The notes under the pieces: model-generated
Database searches by the model: none
What the model was told of the DNA's origin: nothing
Seen by the model: the letters and a program-made list of their open reading frames with translations, nothing else
Program-made: the position numbers and the translations under genes
Part shown: piece after piece, positions 28,318 to 36,034 of the stretch
Layout: the number at the start of each line of letters is the position of its first letter
How positions within the stretch are numbered: the stretch's first letter is position 1
Assembly (NCBI GenBank): GCA_025356865.1
Contig: JANXQJ010000006.1
Span: forward strand, 1 to 36,034
Source: Deltaproteobacteria bacterium
GTDB taxonomy: Bacteria; Desulfobacterota; Deferrimicrobia; Deferrimicrobiales; Deferrimicrobiaceae
Direction of reading: 5' to 3'
Length of the DNA stretch: 36,034 nt

Positions 28318-29882
28318 ACACACGTATTGTCTTGACCGCATCGGCGGTGCTTCTTTGGGCGGCCCGGGCGCTGGCGGGATATTCGGAACTTTCGAAGGAG
28401 ATCGAAGGGTACCAGCCCCCGGCGCTCTACCGCTCCCAAGTGTCCAACCCCCCGGTTTCCGATAACGCGCCGGCGACCGCGGATGAGTTCGATGCGCAGA
28501 TCGGCAAACTCCGCGAGCTTTCGGCGCGGTGGGAGAAGTCGCTTTCCGCCCCCGCCGCCTCCGAGTCGTTCCTCGTGCCCGATCCGGCGCGGCTTGCCCG
28601 CTTGAAAGACGTGGCATCCGACAACGCCGCGACGGAGGTGGCGCTTGCCGATGGTTTCGCTCTGGCCGACCACGAGACGCTGGCGCTGCTGCGCAACCCG
28701 GGCGTGGCCTCGAAGGCGCGCGATGTCCGTGCGGCGATCGAGGGCTATTCCCAGGTCGAGAACCTCGACACGATCCTGCGGCGCTACAGCGCGTTCACCG
28801 CGAGCCTGATGACGGGCGTCGGCCCCATGGATTCCCCCGAGGCGATGGTGCGCTCACGTTTCCCCTTCCCGGGCGTGCTGGCGCTCAAGGGCGAAGTCGT
28901 GACGATGGAAACCACCGCGGCGCGCGAGAACCTTGAGGCCGCCCGCCGCAAGGCGGTCACGTCGGTGAACAAGGCGTACCGGGAGCTGATCTATGTCGGG
29001 GAGGCCAGGAAGAACACCGAGTCGATGCTCGACCTGCTCGACAACCTGAAAGGCGCCGCCACGGCCCGTTACTCGGCCGGGGAGACATCCTTCCAAAATG
29101 TCCTGAAGATCGGGATCGAGCGGGAAAAGATGAAGGAGGAGCTCCGGACGATCGTCGAGATGGGCCGGAATGCGGAGGCGATGATCCGCGAGACGCTGGC
29201 GCTCCCGCCGTCGATCCGGATCGGGGCGCCGGTTTCCGACAACGTGGAAGTTGCCGTTCCCGAACTCGGCGATCTCCAGTCGATGGCGCTGGCCGGTCGC
29301 CAGGAGCTGCGGTCGATGCGGGCGATGGTCGGGAAGATGGAGAAGATGCTCCTCATGCAGGAGACGATGGTCCATCCCGGCTTCAGCCTGAACCTGTCGC
29401 AATACGACCGGGACGAGGTGTCCCGGATCGGCGCGGGCGGCATGGGCGAAGCGAAGGAAAGCTTCCCGACCACGACCGTTGCGTCCGTCGGCGAGGGGCT
29501 TCCCAAGACGCCGATGTTCGGGACGCAGGAAGCGTATCTGCGCGAGCTGCGCCAGCGGATCGAGGGGTTGAAGGCCGACCTCCGGATGGAGGAGGCGGCG
29601 ACGCTCCTCGGCGTCCGCAACGCCTGGTTCGCGCTCGACAAGGCGAGTCGGGAAGGAGCGCTCTACGGCGACCGGGTCGTGACGCTGTCGCGCAGCGCGC
29701 TGGAAGCCTCTACCCTCGGCTACTCGGCGGGCAAGGTGATGTTTGCCGACGTGATCGAATCGTACCGGGGCTGGTTCGAAGCGAACCTGGCGTTCGCGCG
29801 CAGCCGGGCCGACCGGTCGATCGCCCTGGCGGATCTGGAAGACGGGGTCGGGAAGCGGATCGTTCCGGCCGACAAACGATGA
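28314..29882 (+). CDS. TolC-family outer membrane efflux protein 2
   Basis: ATGA overlap with previous gene; RNPGVASKARDVRAAIEGYSQ, RFPFPGVLALKGEVV, SYRGWFEANLAFARSRADRSIALADLEDGVG. Confidence 0.82.
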   Translation: MNTRIVLTASAVLLWAARALAGYSELSKEIEGYQPPALYRSQVSNPPVSDNAPATADEFDAQIGKLRELSARWEKSLSAPAASESFLVPDPARLARLKDVASDNAATEVALADGFALADHETLALLRNPGVASKARDVRAAIEGYSQVENLDTILRRYSAFTASLMTGVGPMDSPEAMVRSRFPFPGVLALKGEVVTMETTAARENLEAARRKAVTSVNKAYRELIYVGEARKNTESMLDLLDNLKGAATARYSAGETSFQNVLKIGIEREKMKEELRTIVEMGRNAEAMIRETLALPPSIRIGAPVSDNVEVAVPELGDLQSMALAGRQELRSMRAMVGKMEKMLLMQETMVHPGFSLNLSQYDRDEVSRIGAGGMGEAKESFPTTTVASVGEGLPKTPMFGTQEAYLRELRQRIEGLKADLRMEEAATLLGVRNAWFALDKASREGALYGDRVVTLSRSALEASTLGYSAGKVMFADVIESYRGWFEANLAFARSRADRSIALADLEDGVGKRIVPADKR

Positions 29883-29904
29883 ACGCATTTTCGGGAGGAT
29901 CGAA

Positions 29905-31458
29905 ATGACCGAGAACATCAACATCCCCGAAGGCCCGGCGCCAAAGAGGCGTTCTGGCCGCAAAGGGTTTCTGGTCCCGCTCGTCGCGCTCGTCGCACTG
30001 GCGATCGGCGTCGGCGGTGGCTACTGGCTGGGCGGACGCGGTGCCGGCAAAGGCAACGCCCCTCATGCCGACAACGCGGCCGCCGCGCATGTCGAGGGCG
30101 AGAAGTACACCTGCGGCATGCACCCATTCATCATCTCGGACAAGCCGGGCAACTGCCCGATCTGCGGGATGGCGCTGACGAAGATCGAGGGGAAGCCGGC
30201 CGGCGGCGCGGCGGGGACAGCTGCGAAGGCGCCGAGCGGCCCTCGGAAGATTCTCTTCTACCGCAACCCGATGAACCCGCAGGTCACCTCACAGACGCCG
30301 GCCAAGGACGAGATGGGGATGGACTACGTTCCCGTCTACGAGGACGAGACACAGGGAACGGGCGGCGGACCCGCGCTGCCGGAAGGGTATGCCAACGTGA
30401 ACGTCGGGAGCGAGCGGGTGGCGCTGGCCGGCATCCAGAGCGCTCCGGCAGTGCGTGAAACGATTGCGCACCCGGTGCGCGCCGTGGGGCTCGTGGTGCC
30501 CGACGAGCGACGCGTGCGGCGCGTCCAGTCGAAGGTCGACGGCTACGTCGAGAAGCTGTACACGAACTTCACCGGCCAGGTCGTCTCGAAGGGACACCCG
30601 CTGATGTCGATCTACTCGCCCGAGCTGCTGGCGTCCCAGCAGGAATACTTGAAGAGCCGGGAGACGGCGGCGAAGTTCGCGGCCTCCCCGAGCGAAGACG
30701 TCCGGAAGCTGGGCGAGGAGCTGCTGCAGGCGTCGAGGCGTCGGCTGGAGCTGTTCGACGTGCCGCCGTCCTTCATCGCGGAACTGGAAAAGAGCGGCAA
30801 GGTTCAGCGTGCGGTGACGATCAACGCACCCGTAGGCGGCTACGTCACGGGCAAGGAGATCTTCGAGGGCGGGCGCGTTGGTCCGGGCATGGAACTGCTC
30901 ACCGTAACCGACCTCTCCTCGGTGTGGATCGAGGCCGATCTTTACGAGTACGAGGCACAGGCCGTCCGCGTGGGGCAGGCTGCGACGCTCGAGACGGCGG
31001 CCGATCCGGATCGCAAGCTCAGGGGGCGCGTGACCTACATCTATCCGACACTTTCTGCGGAGACGCGAACGCTGAAGGTCCGTTTCGAGTTTCCCAACCC
31101 GGGTCTTCGGCTCAAACCCCAGATGTACGCCAACGTCGCGCTCGACCTTCACGCGGTGACGGGCGTGGTCGTGCCCGATTCCGCGTTGATCGAGACGGGG
31201 ACGCGCACGGTCGCATTCGTGGACGGCGGCGACGGGACGTTCGAGCCGCGGGAGCTGAAGATCGGGGTTCGGGGAAATGGCAAGGCGCAGGTGCTCTCGG
31301 GCGTGAAGGAAGGCGAGAAGGTGGCGATCCGGGCGAACTTCCTGCTCGACTCCGAGTCGAAGCTGCGGGCGGCATTGACGAAGATGACCGCTCCGGCGGG
31401 GCAGCCCAAGGGGCAGACGACGCCTCCCGCCGGCGGGCACGCTGGGCATGGAGGCTGA
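29905..31458 (+). CDS. cusB: RND efflux periplasmic adaptor, CusB type with heavy-metal-binding domain
   Basis: KYTCGMHPFIISDKPGNCPICGMALTKI; ILFYRNPMNPQVTS..DEMGMDYVPVYEDE; VKVDGYVEKLYTNFTGQVV, membrane fusion architecture. Confidence 0.9.
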   Translation: MTENINIPEGPAPKRRSGRKGFLVPLVALVALAIGVGGGYWLGGRGAGKGNAPHADNAAAAHVEGEKYTCGMHPFIISDKPGNCPICGMALTKIEGKPAGGAAGTAAKAPSGPRKILFYRNPMNPQVTSQTPAKDEMGMDYVPVYEDETQGTGGGPALPEGYANVNVGSERVALAGIQSAPAVRETIAHPVRAVGLVVPDERRVRRVQSKVDGYVEKLYTNFTGQVVSKGHPLMSIYSPELLASQQEYLKSRETAAKFAASPSEDVRKLGEELLQASRRRLELFDVPPSFIAELEKSGKVQRAVTINAPVGGYVTGKEIFEGGRVGPGMELLTVTDLSSVWIEADLYEYEAQAVRVGQAATLETAADPDRKLRGRVTYIYPTLSAETRTLKVRFEFPNPGLRLKPQMYANVALDLHAVTGVVVPDSALIETGTRTVAFVDGGDGTFEPRELKIGVRGNGKAQVLSGVKEGEKVAIRANFLLDSESKLRAALTKMTAPAGQPKGQTTPPAGGHAGHGG

Positions 31459-31459
31459 C

Positions 31460-34400
31460 ATGAACCCCCACGCGGGCGGCGAGCCGGGCAAGGAATCGTT
31501 CATCCAGCGGGTCATCGGCTTCTGCGCGGTCAACCGGTACCTTACGCTGCTGGCCGTCGTCGCGGCGTGCGTCTTCGCGCTCTACACCTTGAAAGAAATC
31601 CGGCTCGACGCGCTGCCCGATCTTTCGGATACGCAGGTCATCGTCTACTCGAAGTGGGACCGCTCTCCCGACATCATCGAAGACCAGGTCACGTACCCCG
31701 TCGTCACGGCGCTGCTCGGCGCGCCGCACGTCAAGGCGGTGCGCGGATTCTCCGACTTCGGATTTTCCTACGTGTACGTGATCTTCGAGGATGGCACCGA
31801 CATCTACTGGGCGCGTTCGCGCGTCCTCGAATACCTCTCGAAGATCCAATCGCGCCTGCCGCAGGGGGTTCAGACCGAGCTGGGGCCTGACGCGACCGGC
31901 GTCGGCTGGGTCTACCAGTACGCGCTGATCGACAAGTCGGGCACGCAGTCGCTCGACCAGCTTCGGTCGGTCCAGGACTGGACGCTCCGCTATGCGCTGC
32001 AGTCGGTGCCGGGCGTCGCGGAGGTCGCCTCGATCGGCGGCTTCCAGAAGCAGTACCAAGTGACGGTCGACCCCAACAAACTGGCGTCGTACGGGATTCC
32101 GCTCAACATGGTGGTCGACGCGATCCGGGCTTCGAACAACGAGGTGGGCGGGCGACTGATCGAGTTTGCGGGCGCCGAGTACATGGTGCGCGGCCGAGGT
32201 TACGCGCGGCAGCCGTCCGACCTCGAGAACGTGGTGCTGAAGACGGGACCCGGCGGAGTGCCGGTGCTGATCAAGGACGTCGGGCGCGTCGCCTTCGGCC
32301 CCGAGATCCGCCGCGGCATCTCCGATCTCGACGGCAATGGCGACACCGTCGGCGGCATCGTGGTGATGCGCCACGGGGAGAACGCCCTCAACGTCATCGA
32401 ACGGGTCAAGGCGAAGCTGAAGGATCTGGAACCGTCGTTGCCCAAGGGCGTCGTGTTCGAGACCACCTACGACCGCTCCGACCTCATCCACCGCGCGATC
32501 GGCACATTGAAACACGAGATCGTCGTCGAGATGGTGATCGTGTCGCTGGTGATCCTGTTCTTCCTGTGGCACATCCCGTCGGCGCTGGTGCCGATCATCA
32601 CGATCCCGATCTCGGTGCTTCTCTCGTTCATCCCGCTCTACTACATGGGGGTGACCATCAACATCATGAGCCTCGCCGGCATCGCCATCTCGATCGGCGT
32701 GCTCGTGGACGGTGCGATCGTCGAGGTCGAGAACGCGTACAACAAGATCTATCACTGGGACGCGGCCGGCCGGAAAGAGGACTTCCACCACGTGCGGCTT
32801 TCAGCGCTGAAGGAAGTCGGCCCCTCGGTCTTCTTCTCGCTGCTCGTCATCGCGGTCGCGTTCCTCCCCGTCTTTGTGCTGGTCGACCAGGAAGGGCGCC
32901 TCTTCAGGCCGTTGGCCTACTCGAAGAACCTGGCGATGGGGCTCGCCGCGATCCTCGCGATCACGCTCGACCCGGCGCTGCGGATGATGTTCGCCCGGAT
33001 CGACCCGTTCACCTTCAAGCCGAAGTTCCTGGCGAACCTCGCGTCGCACGCGCTCGTCGGAAAGTACTACTCCGAGGAAAAGCATCCGATCAGCCTCGCG
33101 TTGTTCAGGATCTACGAGCCGGCGTGCCGCTTCGTGCTGCGGCGCCCGAAGACGGTCATCGCGGCGGCGATCGGGATGGTGCTGCTCAGCATCCCCGTCT
33201 ACCTGAAGCTGGGCAGGGAGTTCATGCCCCCCTTGAACGAAGGGACGATGCTCTACATGCCGACCACTCTCCCGGGTCTGTCGGTCGCGCAGGCGCAGGA
33301 TCTGCTCGTTCGTCAGGACAAGCTGCTCAAAGGCTTCCCCGAGGTCGAGCGGGTTTTCGGCAAGGCGGGGCGCGCCGACACCTCCACCGATCCGGCGCCG
33401 TTTTCGATGATGGAAACCACGGTGGTCCTGAAGCCGCAGTCGCAATGGAGTGCGAAGGAGCGCTGGTACTCGAAGTGGGCGCCCAACTTCATCAAGCCGA
33501 TCCTTCGGCCCATCTGGCCTGACCGGATCTCGTGGGACGAGCTGGTCGCGAAGATGGACTCGGTCGTGCGCTTCCCCGGTGTCACCAATGCCTGGACGAT
33601 GCCGATCAAGGCGCGCATCGACATGCTCACCACCGGCGTTCGCACGCCGGTCGGGATCAAGGTGTACGGCAGCGACTTAAACGAGATCCAGCGGATCGGC
33701 GAGCACCTTGAGCACGTGATGAAGGACATCCCCGGCACGCGCAGCGTCTTTGCCGAGCGGGTGACCGGCGGCTATTTCGTAGACATCGAGCCGAAGCGGG
33801 AGCAGCTTGCGCGCTACGGCCTGACGATCGAAAAGCTCCAGGACGTGATCATGAGCGCGATCGGCGGCGAGAACATCACTACAACGATCGAGGGGCGGGA
33901 GCGTTATTCGGTCAACCTTCGCTATCCGCGGGAACTGCGGGAGGATCTCGACCGGCTCGGACGGGTGCTGGTCCCGGTAGGCGCCATGGGGGCGCAGGTG
34001 CCCATCGCCCAGCTCGCCGACGTGAAGCTCGTCTCCGGCCCCGCGATGCTGCGCGACGAGAACGGCTTCCTCGCCGGATACGTCTACGTCGACATCGCCG
34101 GGCGCGACGTGGGCTCCTACGTCGAGGAGGCCAAGAAGGTCGTCGCCTCGAAGGTCCAGCTCAAGCAGGGCTACGTGCTCCAGTGGAGCGGCCAGTACGA
34201 GAACATGATCCGCGTCCGTGAGCGGCTGAAGCTGGTCGTGCCGGTGACGCTGGCGCTCATCTTCGTGCTGCTCTACATGAACACGCGCAGCGCCTTCAAG
34301 GCCACGCTGGTCATGCTCGCGGTGCCGTTCTCGGCGATCGGGGCGATCTGGCTCTTCTACATCCTGGGCTACAACGTCTCGATCGCTGCGTGGGTCGGCA

Positions 34401-34771
34401 TGATCGCGCTGATGGGGCTCGACGCCGAGACCGGCGTGTTCATGCTGCTGTTCCTGGACCTGTCGCACGACGATGCGATCAAACGCGGGCTCATGCGGGA
34501 CGAGCACGACCTCGACGAGTCGATCATCCACGGCGCGGTCAAGCGCGTGCGCCCGAAGATGATGACGGTCGCGGCGGCGTTCATGGGCTTGCTGCCCATC
34601 ATGTGGTCCACCTCGGCCGGTGCCGACGTGATGAAGCGGATCGCCGCACCGATGATCGGCGGGCTGGTCACCTCGTTCCTGCTCGAGCTGCTCGTTTACC
34701 CGGCGATCTACAAGCTTTGGAAGCGGAAGGAACTGCCTCCGGAATCGACCGCGCTTTCGGCGGAAGGATAG
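31460..34771 (+). CDS. cusA: heavy-metal efflux RND transporter, CusA type
   Basis: SDTQVIVYSKWDRSPDIIEDQVTYPVVTALLGAPHVKAVRGFSDFGFSYVYVIFEDGTDIYWARSRVLEYL; GAIVEVENA; SGAGADVMKRIAAPMIGG-like C-terminus. GGAGG SD 5 nt before ATG 31460. Confidence 0.95.
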   Translation: MNPHAGGEPGKESFIQRVIGFCAVNRYLTLLAVVAACVFALYTLKEIRLDALPDLSDTQVIVYSKWDRSPDIIEDQVTYPVVTALLGAPHVKAVRGFSDFGFSYVYVIFEDGTDIYWARSRVLEYLSKIQSRLPQGVQTELGPDATGVGWVYQYALIDKSGTQSLDQLRSVQDWTLRYALQSVPGVAEVASIGGFQKQYQVTVDPNKLASYGIPLNMVVDAIRASNNEVGGRLIEFAGAEYMVRGRGYARQPSDLENVVLKTGPGGVPVLIKDVGRVAFGPEIRRGISDLDGNGDTVGGIVVMRHGENALNVIERVKAKLKDLEPSLPKGVVFETTYDRSDLIHRAIGTLKHEIVVEMVIVSLVILFFLWHIPSALVPIITIPISVLLSFIPLYYMGVTINIMSLAGIAISIGVLVDGAIVEVENAYNKIYHWDAAGRKEDFHHVRLSALKEVGPSVFFSLLVIAVAFLPVFVLVDQEGRLFRPLAYSKNLAMGLAAILAITLDPALRMMFARIDPFTFKPKFLANLASHALVGKYYSEEKHPISLALFRIYEPACRFVLRRPKTVIAAAIGMVLLSIPVYLKLGREFMPPLNEGTMLYMPTTLPGLSVAQAQDLLVRQDKLLKGFPEVERVFGKAGRADTSTDPAPFSMMETTVVLKPQSQWSAKERWYSKWAPNFIKPILRPIWPDRISWDELVAKMDSVVRFPGVTNAWTMPIKARIDMLTTGVRTPVGIKVYGSDLNEIQRIGEHLEHVMKDIPGTRSVFAERVTGGYFVDIEPKREQLARYGLTIEKLQDVIMSAIGGENITTTIEGRERYSVNLRYPRELREDLDRLGRVLVPVGAMGAQVPIAQLADVKLVSGPAMLRDENGFLAGYVYVDIAGRDVGSYVEEAKKVVASKVQLKQGYVLQWSGQYENMIRVRERLKLVVPVTLALIFVLLYMNTRSAFKATLVMLAVPFSAIGAIWLFYILGYNVSIAAWVGMIALMGLDAETGVFMLLFLDLSHDDAIKRGLMRDEHDLDESIIHGAVKRVRPKMMTVAAAFMGLLPIMWSTSAGADVMKRIAAPMIGGLVTSFLLELLVYPAIYKLWKRKELPPESTALSAEG

Positions 34772-34780
34772 GAGTGTCGA

Positions 34781-34927
34781 ATGAACTGTTGCAAGACGCC
34801 TTTATGGGTATGGGCGGTTTTCGCCGGAATCATTCTGGTGTTTGTTCTCTACGGAGTCATCGGTTCGAAGCGGTCCGTCAATCCGGACCCGTCCGTCAAC
34901 GTCAACAATAGTAAAGGCAGGAATTGA
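34781..34927 (+). CDS. 48-aa membrane protein MNCCKTPLWVWAVFAGIILVFVLYGVIGSKRSVNPDPSVNVNNSKGRN
   Basis: AGGAG 6 nt before ATG; one TM helix; below the ORF-track size cut-off so not listed there. Confidence 0.6.
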   Translation: MNCCKTPLWVWAVFAGIILVFVLYGVIGSKRSVNPDPSVNVNNSKGRN

Positions 34928-34970
34928 CGGCGCGATGCGCCGATCAACATCACGCAGGGAGGAATGGACA

Positions 34971-35489
34971 ATGCGCAAGGGAACAAAAGCGGGACGTGTG
35001 GCGGCCTGTCTGCTTGGGCTGACTCTGATGGCGATGCCGGTCGCCGGCATGGCGATGGATCACGGCGGCATGGACATGGGCGGCATGCAGCACGACGCCA
35101 AGGCCGGCGGTCACGACATGGCGAAGATGGGCGACAAGTTGTACGACGGCAAGCTGGGCATGTGGAAGGCCGAGGCTCGCCTCATGGACATGAAGGCGCA
35201 CATGGCCGCCATGCCGTCGGGGATGAAGATGGAAGGCGCAATGCCCAATTCCCATCACCTCGCCGTGACGGTTACCGACGCCAAGTCGAAGAAGACGGTG
35301 ACGGAAGGAAAGGGCACGGTGACCGTGACCGGGCCGGACGGCAAGGCGGTCTAATCCGACTTCATGGTGATGCAGGGGCATTTCGGCGCGGACGTGAACC
35401 TGCCCGCTTCGGGCAAGTACAGCTTCAAGGTCGAGATCACCTCGGGCGACGAGACCGCAACGACGACCTTCACCCACAAGGTGAAGTAG
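34971..35489 (+). pseudogene. 'GxxGxW' family protein, paralog C, interrupted by in-frame TAA at 35352-35354
   Basis: GGGAGGAA SD; signal peptide; MDHGGMDMGGMQHD; DGKLGMWKAEARLMDMKAHMA ... GKGTVTVTGPDGKAV* SDFMVMQGHFGADVNLPASGKYSFKVEITSGDETATTTFTHKVK* continues in the same frame. Confidence 0.8.
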
Positions 35490-35508
35490 CCGGAAAGCGA
35501 CACCGGAC

Positions 35509-35539
35509 GCCGGGGGAAGGACATCCTGCTTCCCCCGGC
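35509..35539 (+). terminator. strong hairpin after paralog C
   Basis: GCCGGGGGAAG-N9-CTTCCCCCGGC, 11 perfect bp; no T-run. Confidence 0.5.
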
Positions 35540-35556
35540 ATGGAATCGGAGGAGAC

Positions 35557-35763
35557 ATGCGTCTTCAGGACATCAAGTCGATCGCGAAGGGGATGGGCAT
35601 CCCGAATGTTTCCGCCGCGCGGAAGGCGGATCTCATCCGGGCTATCCAGAAGGCCGAGGGGAACTTCGATTGTTTCGGAAGCACCGAGGGCGGGGTTTGC
35701 GATCAAGCGGAATGTGTCTGGCTGAGCGATTGCCTTCCCGCCGGGAGGCAGGAAGACACGTAA
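35557..35763 (+). CDS. small SAP/Rho-N-like protein with Cys-rich tail
   Basis: MRLQDIKSIAKGMGIPNVSAARKADLIRAIQKAEGNFDCFGSTEGGVCDQAECVWLSDCL. Confidence 0.75.
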   Translation: MRLQDIKSIAKGMGIPNVSAARKADLIRAIQKAEGNFDCFGSTEGGVCDQAECVWLSDCLPAGRQEDT

Positions 35764-35797
35764 CGGCAAGTTCCGTTTCCTTGAAACGGGGGGAGAG

Positions 35798-36034
35798 ATG
35801 AGAGGCAACGGTCCGCCACGCCGCACCGTGCTTTCGGCCATCGTCGGCAGCTCGGCTATTCTGTTCGCGCTGCACTGGATCACTCCGACAGGGCCTCATA
35901 CGCTGCATTGGCTCCATCTCATGTTCCAGAAGCTTTATTACCTGCCGATTCTTTTCGCGGCCGCATGGCTCGGTGTCCGGGCCACGATGCTGACGGCCGC
36001 CTGGGTCAGTATCCTCCTGGGAATCCACATCCTG
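35798..36034 (+). CDS. second membrane sensor kinase-like protein, truncated by window end
   Basis: MRGNGPPRRTVLSAIVGSSAILFALHWITPTGPHTLHWLHLMFQKLYYLPILFAAAWLGVRATMLTAAWVSILLGIHIL; same N-terminal membrane segment type as 19068-20207. Not in the ORF track. Confidence 0.65.
   Translation, partial: MRGNGPPRRTVLSAIVGSSAILFALHWITPTGPHTLHWLHLMFQKLYYLPILFAAAWLGVRATMLTAAWVSILLGIHIL

Noticed and set aside
26830-28617. 595-aa minus-strand ORF (also 31112-32791, 20359-22047, 17271-18344, 9748-10839)
   Set aside because: Shadow ORFs opposite well-supported plus-strand genes in GC-rich DNA; translations are Arg/His/Pro-rich with no domain signal.

Overview
36 kb window from a GC-rich bacterial chromosome. 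It looks deltaproteobacterial/Geobacter-like from gene content and order; this is inference, no search was run. Left part (1 to ~15.4 kb) is a dense core block on the + strand: dnaE (5'-truncated), hflX, pgsA-like, DUF512 radical-SAM, tRNA-Val, thrS, infC, rpmI, rplT, pheS, pheT, ihfA, MerR regulator, cupin, tRNA-Pro, surE, apt, tRNA-Arg. Right part (~15.4 to 36 kb) is accessory and looks like a metal (probably Cu/Ag) handling island: transglutaminase-like protein, lipoprotein, sigma54-dependent response regulator (frameshifted), sensor kinase, Met-rich lipoprotein, DUF2318/FtsX/ABC-ATPase operon, several tiny Cys/Met/His membrane proteins, two tandem TolC-like proteins, CusB/CusA-type RND pump, and a second sensor kinase running off the right edge. 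Main discovery candidates: (1) a self-contained sigma54 regulon with three -24/-12 promoters, each preceded by a pair of GAAG-N6-CTTC-like inverted repeats 22-23 bp apart and, in one case, a consensus IHF site; (2) a family of three small exported 'GxxGxW' paralogs scattered through the island, one carrying an in-frame stop; (3) an unusual pheS 5' end with an in-frame TAG followed at once by an 18-22 bp perfect or near-perfect hairpin.
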